Shown here one piece after another: positions 33,651 to 42,628 of a stretch of DNA of 64,000 bases. The stretch is from positions 1 to 64,000 of the forward strand of contig NZ_JAFB01000040.1 in assembly GCF_000519205.1 (NCBI RefSeq), read 5' to 3'. The stretch is from Amycolatopsis taiwanensis DSM 45107. GTDB taxonomy: Bacteria; Actinomycetota; Actinomycetes; Mycobacteriales; Pseudonocardiaceae. A model generated the notes under the pieces. The model had not been told where the DNA came from. It ran no database searches and worked only from the letters and a program-made list of their open reading frames with translations. The translations under genes and the position numbers were made by a program. Every line of letters starts with the position of its first letter. Position 1 is the stretch's first letter.

Positions 33651-34925
33651 ATGTCCGTCAAGAGAACCGAGGTTCTCACCGGACCGGCCTTGTGGAGCGC
33701 GCAGGCACACTTCCCTTCGGTCCTCGGACGTCAACTCGTCATCGACCGAGGCGAAGGGAGCTACGTCTTCACCTCCGACGGCCGGCGCCTGTTCGACGGC
33801 ACGGCCGGCCTGTGGTACGCGAACATCGGCCACGGCCGCGCCGAACTCGCCGAGGCGGCCTACGAACAGATGCGGCGCTTGGAGACCTACCACATCTTCG
33901 GGCGGTTTCTGAACGACCGAGCCGTCGAACTGGGTGAACGGCTGGTCGGTCTGTCCCCGATCGCGGACGCCAAGGTCATTCTCAACAGCGGCGGAAGCGA
34001 CGCGATCGACGTGGCGTGCAAACTGGCCCGACGCCATTGGCAACTCGAGGGCCGGGCAAGTAAGACGATGATTCTCAGCCGCGAGTTCGCCTACCACGGC
34101 TTGCATGCCTACGGCACCAGCATCGCCGGACTCGAGATCAATCGCGTCGGCTACGGCACGGACTCGCTCGTCCCCGAGACCGCGCGTGTCTCCACCGACG
34201 ACATCGAAAAGGTCGAGTCGACCGTCCACGAGATCGGCGCGGAGAACATCGCCGCGCTGGTGGCCGAGCCCATCCAGGGAACGGGCGGAGTCATCACGCC
34301 CGCGCCGGGTTATCTGGAAGGCCTGCAACGCATCTGCCGCGAGAACGACATTCTCTTGGTGGCCGACGAGGTGATCACCGGTTTCGGGCGCACCGGTCAC
34401 ATGTTCGCCACGCAGCGATACCACCTCGAGCCCGACCTGATCGTCTTCGCCAAGGGCGTCACGTCCGGCTACGCGCCGTTGGGCGGCGTACTCGTGTCCC
34501 CCCGGCTCTGGCAGCCGTTTTACCGGAACTCCCCGGACACCCCGTCATTCCGCCACGGCACGACATACGCCGGCCACGCGACCTCCTCCGCGGTCGCGCT
34601 CCGCAACCTCGACATTCTCGAGACCGACAAGCTGTTGCCCCGCGTCGAAGAACTGGAGCAGTTGCTCGCCCACGAGTTGGCCGGCCTGGAGAGCCGAGAA
34701 GGCGTTGACGCGACTCGGGTGGCCGGCCTGCTCGGCGGGGTCACGCTTGCCGGGCAAATCAGCGCCGAGGCCGTTACCGACGAACTCATCGAACACGGCT
34801 TCATTGCCCGCCCGCTACGCGGCAACACCGTTCAGTTCAGCCCGCCGTTCATCGCCACGGACGACGAAATCCGGGCAATGGTGGCCGCCCTCGACAGCGT
34901 CATCGCCGACCACGAGCGCCGATAA
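33651..34925 (+). CDS. Class III PLP-dependent aminotransferase
   Basis: A 424-residue enzyme from ATG 33651 (GGGAGATTGGAG upstream). LFDGTAGLWYANIGHG is the N-terminal omega-aminotransferase block. SGGSDAIDVACKLAR is the phosphate-binding region. LLVADEVITGFGRTG carries Asp239, which pairs with the pyridine nitrogen, and Lys268 in FAKGVTSGYAPLGG is the Schiff-base lysine. The YHG at about 148-150 is also conserved. Candidate substrates are GABA, beta-alanine, putrescine or taurine-like amines. It forms an operon with the permease and is followed by a 47-bp palindromic repeat that can act as terminator. Confidence 0.92.
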   Translation: MSVKRTEVLTGPALWSAQAHFPSVLGRQLVIDRGEGSYVFTSDGRRLFDGTAGLWYANIGHGRAELAEAAYEQMRRLETYHIFGRFLNDRAVELGERLVGLSPIADAKVILNSGGSDAIDVACKLARRHWQLEGRASKTMILSREFAYHGLHAYGTSIAGLEINRVGYGTDSLVPETARVSTDDIEKVESTVHEIGAENIAALVAEPIQGTGGVITPAPGYLEGLQRICRENDILLVADEVITGFGRTGHMFATQRYHLEPDLIVFAKGVTSGYAPLGGVLVSPRLWQPFYRNSPDTPSFRHGTTYAGHATSSAVALRNLDILETDKLLPRVEELEQLLAHELAGLESREGVDATRVAGLLGGVTLAGQISAEAVTDELIEHGFIARPLRGNTVQFSPPFIATDDEIRAMVAALDSVIADHERR

Positions 34926-34943
34926 CCGATACGACGCTGTCTG

Positions 34944-35119
34944 TCAACGCCAAGCTTTGATGAGTGACCCGTTACTGTCGGAAATCGGCAGTAACGGGTC
35001 ACTCATGCGAACTCGATGGCCACGGCAGCGCCACTCGCGGAAGAGGTCAGGAGCGGCAGGTGCGGAGATCTCCTTGTGAACGGCCTCGATGTTGTTGCCA
35101 TCGGGGTCGTTCACTGGTG
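34944..35119 (-). pseudogene. C-terminal remnant of a VOC/glyoxalase-type protein
   Basis: On the minus strand the frame near 35070-35114 reads VNDPDGNNIEAVHKE, the highly typical final strand of VOC proteins (DPDGNNIEAV). The frame then runs into the palindromic repeat and stops at 34944. Everything upstream is missing, cut off at the catalase gene. Non-functional scrap. Confidence 0.6.
34960..35006. repeat. 47-bp palindromic repeat, copy 1 (also a terminator)
   Basis: A perfect 18-bp stem (34960-34977 with 34989-35006) and 11-nt loop. A second 47-bp copy with 38 identical positions lies at 59837-59883 after purC. Both begin ATGAGTG and end CACTCAT. Confidence 0.75.
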
Positions 35120-35124
35120 ATGGC

Positions 35125-36582
35125 TCAGCGCTGTGCGGCGCGGACGCCTTGCTCGACCCGGTCGCCCAGGTCCTTGTCTACGTTGCGCCAGTATTCGAAG
35201 GCACGCAACAGAACCGGTTCGGTCACCCGGTTGAGCAGGTGCCCGACGATGTTGCTGACCAACCGGTCCCGCGCGGCGTCGTCCAGGACCTTGCGGACCA
35301 GCGTGCCGGGCTGGCCCCAGTCGTCATCGTCGCTTCGTAGTGTGTAGGCGGTGCGGACCATGTCGCCGTCGAGGTGCCACAGCGGTTCGGCGGTGCGGCT
35401 GGGATCTGCCTGCGGGCCGCCATAGGAGTTGGGCGCGTACACCGGGTCGGACACGTTGTGGACCCGCATCACGCCGTCCTTGCTGTAGCTGTTGACCTCG
35501 ACCTTGGACTCGTTCACCGGGATCTGCTTGTAGTTGACCCCGAGCCGGGCGCGGTGCGCATCGGCATAGGAGAAGTCCCGGGCCAGCAGCATCTTGTCCG
35601 GTGACAGGCCGGTACCGGGCACCTGGTTGTTGGGTTCGAACGCGGCCTGCTCGATCTGGGTGTGGTGATCGGTGGGGTTGCGGTTCAGCGTCAGCCTGCC
35701 CACTTCGTGCAGCGGATAGTCACCGTGCGGCCACACCTTGGTCAGATCGAACGGGTTGAACCGGTAGGTCTTGGCCTCCTCGAACGGCATGATCTGCACC
35801 TTCAGCGTCCAGCTCGGGTACTCCCCGCGCTGGATCGCCTCGAACAGGTCACGCCGGTGGTAGTCGGTGTCCTTGCCGGCCATCTCGTCGGCTTCGGCCT
35901 GGGTGAAGAACTCGATGCCCTGGTCGGTGACGAAGTGGTACTTGACCCAGAAGATCTCCCCGGCGGCGTTGACCCAGCTGTAGGCGTGGCTGCTGTAGCC
36001 GTTCATGTGCCGCCAGGTGCGCGGGATGCCCCGGTCGCCCATCAACCAGGTCACCTGGTGCGCCGACTCCGGGGACAGCGTCCAAAAGTCCCACTGCATG
36101 TCATGGTCGCGCAAACCGTTGTCCGCCCGGCGCTTCTGCGAACGAATGAAATGCTGGAACTTCAGCGGATCGCGCACGAAGAACACGGGAGTGTTGTTCC
36201 CGACCATGTCGAAGTTGCCCTCGGAGGTGTAGAACTTCAACGCGAACCCGCGCGGATCGCGCCAGGTGTCCGGGCTGCCCCGTTCTCCGGCCACGGTGGA
36301 AAACCGGATCAGCGTGCCCGTCCTGGTGCCCGGCTGGAACACCGCCGCCTTGGTGTAGGCACTGACGTCGTTGGTCACCTCGAAGTACCCGAACGCACCC
36401 GACCCCTTGGCATGCGGCTGCCGCTCCGGAATCCGCTCCCGGTTGAAATTGGCCATCTGCTCGATCAGATAGTGATCATGCAACAGAATCGGGCCGTCGG
36501 GACCCACGGTGAGCGAGTGCTCCTGGCTGGCAACCGGAATGCCGGCATCGGTCGTCGTCGGCTTCGGTTTTGAGGTGGTCAT
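35125..36582 (-). CDS. katA: Monofunctional haem catalase (clade 3)
   Basis: A 485-residue enzyme, the length of small-subunit catalases. Catalytic His57 lies in RQPHAKGSGAFGYFEVT and Asn130 in FDMVGNNTPVFFVRDP. The proximal haem ligand Tyr339 lies in LLARDFSYADAHRARLG. It converts hydrogen peroxide to water and oxygen in the cytoplasm. ATG 36582 has AGAAGGGAGAAA upstream. It is divergent from the SMR exporter gene; the 204-bp region between them shows no operator I can name (no clear Fur/PerR-like box). Confidence 0.96.
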   Translation of the reverse strand: MTTSKPKPTTTDAGIPVASQEHSLTVGPDGPILLHDHYLIEQMANFNRERIPERQPHAKGSGAFGYFEVTNDVSAYTKAAVFQPGTRTGTLIRFSTVAGERGSPDTWRDPRGFALKFYTSEGNFDMVGNNTPVFFVRDPLKFQHFIRSQKRRADNGLRDHDMQWDFWTLSPESAHQVTWLMGDRGIPRTWRHMNGYSSHAYSWVNAAGEIFWVKYHFVTDQGIEFFTQAEADEMAGKDTDYHRRDLFEAIQRGEYPSWTLKVQIMPFEEAKTYRFNPFDLTKVWPHGDYPLHEVGRLTLNRNPTDHHTQIEQAAFEPNNQVPGTGLSPDKMLLARDFSYADAHRARLGVNYKQIPVNESKVEVNSYSKDGVMRVHNVSDPVYAPNSYGGPQADPSRTAEPLWHLDGDMVRTAYTLRSDDDDWGQPGTLVRKVLDDAARDRLVSNIVGHLLNRVTEPVLLRAFEYWRNVDKDLGDRVEQGVRAAQR

Positions 36583-36786
36583 GCAGGTTTCTCCCTTCTC
36601 GTTCCTGCGGGTGTACCCAGCGGCGGTGCGGCCAACACGAGGCGCACGGGCCAGAGCTGTGATGGGCGAGTGCTGTGCGTGCTACGTTGGGTCTCGGTCG
36701 TGTTCTCCACGGTCCCGGACGAGCGCGTCGTACCCGGTCATGCAAGACGGCGCAGCAATGTTGACGCATTACTGCGGAGGGTCGTC

Positions 36787-37101
36787 ATGGCGTGGCTTGT
36801 GCTTGTCCTGTCAGGTTTTTTCGAGACGGTGTGGGCTGCCGCGCTCAGCGCGTCGCGCGGGCTTTCACGGTTGGTGCCGAGTGTCGTGTTCGGCGTCGCT
36901 CTCGCGATCAGCATGGTGGGACTCGGCTTCGCGTTGCGGACTTTGCCGGTCGGTACCGCCTACGCGGTCTGGGTCGGCATCGGCGCCAGCTGCACGGCCG
37001 TGTACGGCATGGTGGCGATGGGCGAGCCCGCCTCCGCCGGCCGGATCACGTGCCTGGTGCTGATCGTCGCCGGCGTCATCGGCCTAAAGCTGCTCCGCTA
37101 A
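36787..37101 (+). CDS. Small multidrug resistance (SMR) family exporter, SugE/Gdx-like
   Basis: A 104-residue, four-helix protein. Glu13 in SGFFETVWAAAL is the essential proton/substrate-coupling residue of SMR transporters. LPVGTAYAVWVGIGASCTAVYGM and the GEPAS loop are family hallmarks. The GLSRLVPS segment after helix 1 is nearer to SugE/Gdx (guanidinium exporters) than to EmrE/QacC. No second SMR subunit gene lies beside it, so it should act as a homodimer. ATG 36787 has GGAGGGTC upstream. No guanidine riboswitch was recognised in the leader. Confidence 0.9.
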   Translation: MAWLVLVLSGFFETVWAAALSASRGLSRLVPSVVFGVALAISMVGLGFALRTLPVGTAYAVWVGIGASCTAVYGMVAMGEPASAGRITCLVLIVAGVIGLKLLR

Positions 37102-37119
37102 CGCCTACCGCAGGCGCCT

Positions 37120-37240
37120 GTGTCCCCGCTCCAGGCAGCCGAGTTCCCGGTTCAGGCCGCCGAGTTCCCGCTCCAGGCGGGCGTGTCCCCAGTTCAGGCC
37201 GCTGAGTTCCCGGTTCAAGGCACTGAGTTCCCGGGTTCGC
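37120..37240 (+). repeat. 21-bp minisatellite array A (about 6 units)
   Basis: Units start at 37120, 37141, 37162, 37183, 37204 and 37225, each of the type GAGTTCCCGGTTCAGGCCGCC or GTGTCCCCGCTCCAGGC. The period is exactly 21. It starts 19 bp after the SMR stop codon. The same unit recurs at 43744, 58360 and 58813. Confidence 0.85.
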
Positions 37241-37274
37241 GCGGATTCGGAAGGTAGCCTTGATCATCAGCTGA

Positions 37275-37542
37275 GTGCGGGGAGCCGGCCGGATCGGCAC
37301 GCTGGTGGATCGCCGCGATCTCCGGGTCACGATGGTGGCGGTCGATCTGGTCCGTGCGGCGGTGATCGCCGCGCGCGCGATCACGATGATCCTCGAGGCG
37401 GTAAGCCGAGGCAACCGGGGCGCTCGCGGGAGGCGGCCGGGCGGCGGCCGTCGGGGTACAGGCGCCGATCCTGGCCGGCGTGCTCCCGCTGATCGGCGCG
37501 GCATTGCTGGTCGCCCGGCCGGCCATCGCCCAACCCAGCTGA
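37275..37542 (+). pseudogene. Internally deleted MFS exporter remnant
   Basis: Codons from 37275 read GRIGTLVDRRDLRVTMVAVD followed by LVRAAVIAARA, the loop 2-3 and helix 3 region of MFS_3-type exporters. After about 55 codons another frame gives VGVQAPILAGVLPLIGAALL and ARPAIAQPS with a stop at 37542, a typical last helix. The bulk of the protein is deleted. Non-functional. Confidence 0.5.
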
Positions 37543-37613
37543 CCGCTTGGGAGACCACGGCGAGAAACCGTCGTGAAACCGCCGTGATCCCGGCTCCCGG
37601 CACGCTGGCGGCC

Positions 37614-38573
37614 ATGTCAACCAACTCGACCACGCCGGCGATCGCGGCGGCCGGACTGCGCAAGTCGTTCGGCGACCACGTCGTGCTCGCCGGCGTCGAT
37701 CTCCACGTTCCGGCGGGAACGATCTTCTCGTTGCTCGGCCCGAACGGCGCCGGGAAGACCACAATGGTCCAGATACTGTCCACATTGCTCAGTCCCGACG
37801 CCGGTCAGGTGCACGTCGCCGGGCACGACCTGGTCCGCAGCCCCGATTCGGTTCGCGCCGCGATCGGGGTGACGGGCCAGTTCTCGGCGGTGGACAACCT
37901 GCTCACCGGTGAGGAAAACCTGCTCCTGATGGCGGATCTGCACCACCTGGGCCGCCAGAACCGCCGCCGTCGCGCGACGGAACTGCTCGAACGGTTCGAT
38001 CTCACCGACGCGGCAAGGAAACCGGCGGTCACCTACTCCGGCGGCATGCGGCGCCGGCTGGACCTCGCGATGAGCCTGGTCGGAACGCCGCGCGTGATCT
38101 TTCTCGACGAGCCGACCACCGGGCTCGACCCGCGCAGCCGCCGCGCCATGTGGCAGATGATCCGCGAACTGGTCGCGGGCGGCGTCACGGTCTTCCTCAC
38201 CACGCAGTACCTGGACGAAGCCGACCAGCTCGCGGACCGGATCGCGGTACTCGACCACGGAAACCTGGTCGCCGAGGGCAGCCCGGCCGAACTCAAGCGC
38301 CTGGTGCCCGGCGGGCACATCCGTCTGCGGTTCGAAGAACTGCGCAGTCTCCACGCAGCGGCCGGCGTGCTGGGTGAAGTCTCCGTCGACGAGGACACGC
38401 TGACTCTGCAAGTTCCCGGCGACGGCGGCGTCCGGTCGTTGCGGGCACTGCTCGACCGGCTCGAAGACGCCTCGGTCGAGGTCGGCGAACTGTCCGTGCA
38501 CACCCCCGATCTCGACGACGTGTTCCTCGCCCTCACCGGCCACACCGACGACGCGAAAGTGACCACACGATGA
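37614..38573 (+). CDS. ABC transporter ATP-binding protein, DrrA type
   Basis: A 319-residue ATPase. Walker A is GPNGAGKTT, the Q-loop is VTGQFSAVDNLLTGEENL, the signature is YSGGMRRRLDLAMSL, Walker B is RVIFLDEPTTGLD, and the H-loop is replaced by TTQYLDEADQLADR with Gln in place of the usual His, as in DrrA-type exporters. The C-terminal extension (RLRFEELRSL..., DLDDVFLALTGH) is characteristic of drug-export ATPases. ATG 37614 is used although its ribosome site is poor. It overlaps the permease by four bases (ATGA). Probably exports a hydrophobic antibiotic or lipid. Confidence 0.93.
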   Translation: MSTNSTTPAIAAAGLRKSFGDHVVLAGVDLHVPAGTIFSLLGPNGAGKTTMVQILSTLLSPDAGQVHVAGHDLVRSPDSVRAAIGVTGQFSAVDNLLTGEENLLLMADLHHLGRQNRRRRATELLERFDLTDAARKPAVTYSGGMRRRLDLAMSLVGTPRVIFLDEPTTGLDPRSRRAMWQMIRELVAGGVTVFLTTQYLDEADQLADRIAVLDHGNLVAEGSPAELKRLVPGGHIRLRFEELRSLHAAAGVLGEVSVDEDTLTLQVPGDGGVRSLRALLDRLEDASVEVGELSVHTPDLDDVFLALTGHTDDAKVTTR

Positions 38574-39379
38574 CCACCCTTTCCCATGCACTGAGCGACT
38601 CCGCCACGATGTTGCGGCGCAACCTCAAGCGCATGCTGCGCTACCCGGCCATGACTTTCGTGCTCATCGGCATGCCGGTCATCTTCCTGCTGCTGTTCGT
38701 GTACGTCTTCGGCGGCACGCTCGGCAATGGTCTCGGCGGGTCCGGTGGTCTCGGCGGGTCCGGCGGCAGGTCCGCATACGTCAACTACCTCGCCCCCGGG
38801 ATCATCCTGATGACGGTGTCGGCCGCCGTCCAAGGCACCGCGGTATCGGTCGCGATGGACATGACCGAAGGCATTGTGGCCCGGTTCCGCACCATGGCGA
38901 TCGCCCGCGTCTCCGTGCTCACCGGCCACGTCGTCGGCAGTCTGATCCAGGCCATGCTCGGCATGGCCGTGGTGACCGCGGTCGCGGTGGCCATCGGTTT
39001 CCGGCCCACCGCCGGGGTTCTCGAATGGCTCGCGGTCGTCGGCATCCTGGCGATGATCGCCTTCGCGCTCATCTGGCTGTCCGTCGCACTCGGCCTGGTG
39101 AGCAAGACCGTGGAGGGGGCGAGCAACACGCCCATGCCCCTGATCCTCCTGCCGTTTCTGGGCAGCGGGTTCGTCCCCACCGACTCGATGCCGGCCGGTT
39201 TACGCGTCTTCGCCGACTACCAGCCGTTCACCCCGTTCATCGAGACCGTGCGGGGTCTGTTGATGGGCACTCCCATCGGCAACAGCGCGATCCTCGCGAT
39301 CGGCTGGTGCGTCCTCATCGCGCTGGGAAGTTACCTGTGGGCAAGGCAACTGTTCAACCGTGACCCGTCGCCGCGTTAA
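38570..39379 (+). CDS. ABC-2 type permease, DrrB type
   Basis: A 269-residue membrane protein with six helices. A cytoplasmic N-terminus (ATMLRRNLKRMLRYPAMTF) leads into VLIGMPVIFLLLFVYVFGGTL, then a glycine-rich loop (GLGGSGGLGGSGGRS) and the ABC-2 core EGIVARFRTMAIAR. The motif LGSGFVPTDSMPAGLRVFADYQPFTPFIE before the last helix is diagnostic of DrrB-like exporters. Coupled to the ATPase by ATGA. Its 3' end overlaps the convergent SARP-type regulator gene by 26 bp. Confidence 0.93.
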   Translation: MTTLSHALSDSATMLRRNLKRMLRYPAMTFVLIGMPVIFLLLFVYVFGGTLGNGLGGSGGLGGSGGRSAYVNYLAPGIILMTVSAAVQGTAVSVAMDMTEGIVARFRTMAIARVSVLTGHVVGSLIQAMLGMAVVTAVAVAIGFRPTAGVLEWLAVVGILAMIAFALIWLSVALGLVSKTVEGASNTPMPLILLPFLGSGFVPTDSMPAGLRVFADYQPFTPFIETVRGLLMGTPIGNSAILAIGWCVLIALGSYLWARQLFNRDPSPR

Positions 39380-42300
39380 GCGCGGCCAGCGCGGCTTCAC
39401 ACAGTTCGTCCCGACTCAGGCCGGCATACGTCGCGATCGCCTTGGCGTATGCCGCCTGGTCGCCGCGCTCGGCGGCCTGCCGGGCGAGGGCGACGGACAT
39501 CGTCGGGAACTGCGCGAGGTAGGCGAACCGCTCGGCTAGGGCGACCAGACGCGCCCCCGACCGGGCGGCACCACGGTCGAAATCCACCATGGCCAGCGCC
39601 AGCAACAGTGCACCGCAAAGCGGAAAACCCGTGAGGTTGGACGGTGAATACCGGCCGGTGTCGGTGAGCAACACCCGCAGCGCATCCGCGAGTTCGCCGG
39701 GAGTTTCCTCGACCAGGTCGAGGAAACCGTGCCGCGCGTGCGCCACCACGGCGACCGCCTTGATCTCCAGCGTCCACGGCTCCAGCCCCGGCTCGACCGG
39801 CCGGCCGAGGACCTCGCCGTCCGACGCGCTGTCCATGGCCCGCCGCCACGACGTGAGACCGTCGTCGATCTCGCCCCGGGCAAGCAGGCACTCGCCGCGC
39901 ACCGCGAGACCGAACGAGTGGTAGGTCAACCGCGCGTCGGGCGAGCCCGCCCCCACCTTCCGGAACCACCGCTCGGCTTCGTCGACCTCGCCGACCTGGA
40001 GACAGGCGAGCGCGATCCCCCAGCCCGTCCCGATCTCGTCCACCCAGACGTCGAGTTCCTCCTGCATCGACCACAGGAGCCGCAGGTGGCGCAGCGCCTC
40101 GTGGCCCTGATCATGGTGCATGTGCAACTCGGCGAGTCGTGCCCGGATAATGCCCCACAGCCACGGAAACTCCGAACGGTCGAGCCCGTCCAGCATCCGG
40201 CCCGCGGCCCGCAACGCGGCGTCGACATCGCCCGCGGCCTCCCAGAAATAGCTGGTGATCACGCCGGCGATCCCGGCCAGCAGCGGCTTCTCACTGTCGC
40301 ACAAGCCGATCAGTGCCTCGGGATCCAGCTCCGGCAGGGCACACAGGATGGCCGCGATGGCCCGGACGGGAGTGTCCGGCGGGGCCGGTGGCAGCCGGCG
40401 CAGGATGACCAGTGAGCGCGTCGCATAGACACCTTTGACGGTGAAGGTGTACGCGGCCGACAGGGCCGCGGCCGTGCGCGTGACCTCGACGAATTCCGGC
40501 TCCGGCCGGTAATGCGACAGGAACCGGTCGGTTTCCTCGCGCCCGGAACTGCGCGCACGATTTGGCTCGAACGTCCACAGTGCACTCAGCACGGCGGCGG
40601 TGGCCGCGACGGTAGCGCCGTCCTCGATGGCGAGCGCATATCGGAGCGCCTGCATGAGGTTGTCCTGCTCGGTGCGGATCAGCTCGGTGGCCGGGGCGAG
40701 GTCGGGGCCGAACGGCGAATCGTGATGCGACAACCCGAAATTCCGGGCCCAGGAAAGGAAAGCACGCCACACTCCGTCCGTCTCGCCGGCTTCTTCCCGC
40801 TTCAGCGTGCTGAACTCGCGGACGGTCTCCAGCATCCGGAACCGGGCCCCGGCCCGGGTGTCGGCCACCTTGAGCAACGACTGGTCGACCAGATCCTCCA
40901 GGACATCGTCCGCTCCCCCGAGCAGTTGCCGTGCGGCGTCCGCGGAGAATCCACCGGGGAACACCGACAGCGCGCGCATCGCCGCCTGTCCCGCGGGTTC
41001 GAGCAGGTTCCAGCTCCACTCGACGACCGTCCACAAGGCACGGTGACGGGCTGGCGCGCCCCGATTTCCCCCGCGCAGCAAGGAAAACCGATCGTCCAGC
41101 CGCCGCGCGACCTCGGCGACCGACATCACCCGTACGCGCGCCGCCGCGAGTTCCACCGCGAGCGGCAGCCCGTCGAGATGGCGGCACAGTTCCGTCACGA
41201 CATCCGGTGGCAACTCGGCACCGGGACGGGCCGCCCGCGCCCGCTGCGTGAACAGCTCGACGGAGGTGGACAGGTCGAGTTCCGGCAGCAGGTACACCGA
41301 TTCCGACGACAGGCCGAGCGGCGCCCGACTGGTGGTCAGGACCCGCAGATCGCGCGTCAGCGACACCAGGGCGCGCACCAACTCCGCGACGCCGCCGATG
41401 ACATGCTCGCAGTTGTCCAATACCAGAAGGGCCGGAGCCGGGCTGAGCACGGCCGCGATGCTCGTGACCACGTCAGTCGCGATGGATCGCAAACCACGAA
41501 GGGACTCCCCGCCGCCGAGCGCCGACGCGACCTCCACGGCGACATCGTCGTCGGTGGTGACCCCGGCGAGCGCGACGAAGTACACCGTGCGTTCGGTGGC
41601 CTGGCGGCTAACGCCGTGCGCGAGCCGGGTCTTGCCCAGCCCGCCCGGCCCCACGATCGAGGTGACCCGCGAACTGCGCAGCAGGTTGGCGACCGCGGTC
41701 AGGTCGTCGTCGCGACCGAGCAACGGGTTGGGCTCGTGCTCGACGCCGTGCCGGACGGCCGGCGTCGTTTCCTGCAGCAACTCCCGGTGTGCGGCTTGCA
41801 GCGCCGCACCCGGATCGCTGCCCAGCTCGTCTCGCAGCGACCGCCGGTACTCCTCGTACCTGGCCAGTGCCGCCGAGGGACCCGTCGTGGCCGCTTCACA
41901 ACGCAGCAGTTCCAGGAGCACCTCCTCGTCCCGCGGGTGCTCCCGGAACAGCGCGGTCAGCGCATCGACCGCCTCCGCATGGCGGCCCAGCCGCGAAAAC
42001 GCCAACGCGCGGGCACGCACCAGCGCCCGGTAGACCGGAACACGCTCGGCCCGCAGCCTGGACAACGGGTCTTCGGCCGCCGTGTCGGCCTGCGCGGCCC
42101 CGTCCCAAGGGGGTCTGGGGGCTTGCCCCCAGGCGGGGTCCGGAGGTTGCACCCCTGGAAGACACAGCGGTCCGGGGGCCTGCCCCCAGGCCGGGTCTGT
42201 GGGTTGCACCTCCAGAGAACACAACTTGAGCCCTGCTTCGGCCGCCGCCAGCGCCGCCGCGTGGTCGCCCGCACGGGCTTGCTTCGCGCTCGCCGCCGCA

Positions 42301-42599
42301 CTGAGCAGCACAGCGGAGGAGTCAACCTGCTCCTCGCTGAGGGTGAGGCGGTAGCCGGTGGCCGTCCGCGTGATCAGGTCGGGGCCCAGTTGCGCACGAG
42401 CGCGGGAAACGAGGATCTGCAACGCCTTCGTCGGGTTTTCAGGCCGCTCGTCCGGCCACAATCCCTCCACGAGCCGCCCGGTGCCGCAGCCCGAGCGCAG
42501 GTCACCGGCGAGGAGCGCGAGCAGGCCACGCAACCGGGGACCGCTGATCTCCCGGTCGCGGTAGGCAACCCGCGAAAGCAGGATCAACTCGGTGGTCAC
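39354..42599 (-). CDS. SARP/BTAD-type regulator with NB-ARC-like ATPase and TPR region
   Basis: A 1081-residue regulator from GTG 42599. The N-terminal OmpR-like DNA-binding domain (about 5-90) is followed by a bacterial transcriptional activation (BTAD) domain to about 275. The ATPase domain has Walker A GPGGLGKT (317-324) and LLVLDNCEHV (391-400), and the remaining 500 residues are helical TPR-like. This is the large AfsR-like architecture. Residues 131-165 are an in-frame insertion of a repeated GC-rich element (GVQPPDPAWGQAPRPPW) in the BTAD domain, and the usual W-R-G-x-x-L segment is altered. It may control the convergent DrrAB-like exporter. Confidence 0.88.
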   Translation of the reverse strand: MTTELILLSRVAYRDREISGPRLRGLLALLAGDLRSGCGTGRLVEGLWPDERPENPTKALQILVSRARAQLGPDLITRTATGYRLTLSEEQVDSSAVLLSAAASAKQARAGDHAAALAAAEAGLKLCSLEVQPTDPAWGQAPGPLCLPGVQPPDPAWGQAPRPPWDGAAQADTAAEDPLSRLRAERVPVYRALVRARALAFSRLGRHAEAVDALTALFREHPRDEEVLLELLRCEAATTGPSAALARYEEYRRSLRDELGSDPGAALQAAHRELLQETTPAVRHGVEHEPNPLLGRDDDLTAVANLLRSSRVTSIVGPGGLGKTRLAHGVSRQATERTVYFVALAGVTTDDDVAVEVASALGGGESLRGLRSIATDVVTSIAAVLSPAPALLVLDNCEHVIGGVAELVRALVSLTRDLRVLTTSRAPLGLSSESVYLLPELDLSTSVELFTQRARAARPGAELPPDVVTELCRHLDGLPLAVELAAARVRVMSVAEVARRLDDRFSLLRGGNRGAPARHRALWTVVEWSWNLLEPAGQAAMRALSVFPGGFSADAARQLLGGADDVLEDLVDQSLLKVADTRAGARFRMLETVREFSTLKREEAGETDGVWRAFLSWARNFGLSHHDSPFGPDLAPATELIRTEQDNLMQALRYALAIEDGATVAATAAVLSALWTFEPNRARSSGREETDRFLSHYRPEPEFVEVTRTAAALSAAYTFTVKGVYATRSLVILRRLPPAPPDTPVRAIAAILCALPELDPEALIGLCDSEKPLLAGIAGVITSYFWEAAGDVDAALRAAGRMLDGLDRSEFPWLWGIIRARLAELHMHHDQGHEALRHLRLLWSMQEELDVWVDEIGTGWGIALACLQVGEVDEAERWFRKVGAGSPDARLTYHSFGLAVRGECLLARGEIDDGLTSWRRAMDSASDGEVLGRPVEPGLEPWTLEIKAVAVVAHARHGFLDLVEETPGELADALRVLLTDTGRYSPSNLTGFPLCGALLLALAMVDFDRGAARSGARLVALAERFAYLAQFPTMSVALARQAAERGDQAAYAKAIATYAGLSRDELCEAALAALNAATGHG
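42108..42225 (-). repeat. Tandem 57-bp GC-rich element inserted in the SARP gene
   Basis: Two copies (GGGGGC-TTG-CCCCC core at 42117 and GGGGGC-CTG-CCCCC core at 42174) with a 57-bp period, so the frame is kept (19 codons). A related element stands at 46900-46952 and a third at 54047-54110, both outside genes. Confidence 0.65.
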
Positions 42600-42628
42600 G
42601 TCAAGCAGGTTAACGAGCCACCGGGAAG

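Noticed and set aside
36660..36786. Guanidine (ykkC/mini-ykkC) riboswitch before the SMR gene
   Set aside because: ACGG and ACGA tetranucleotides are present, but the flanking stems do not pair as in mini-ykkC, and no ykkC core motif is visible.
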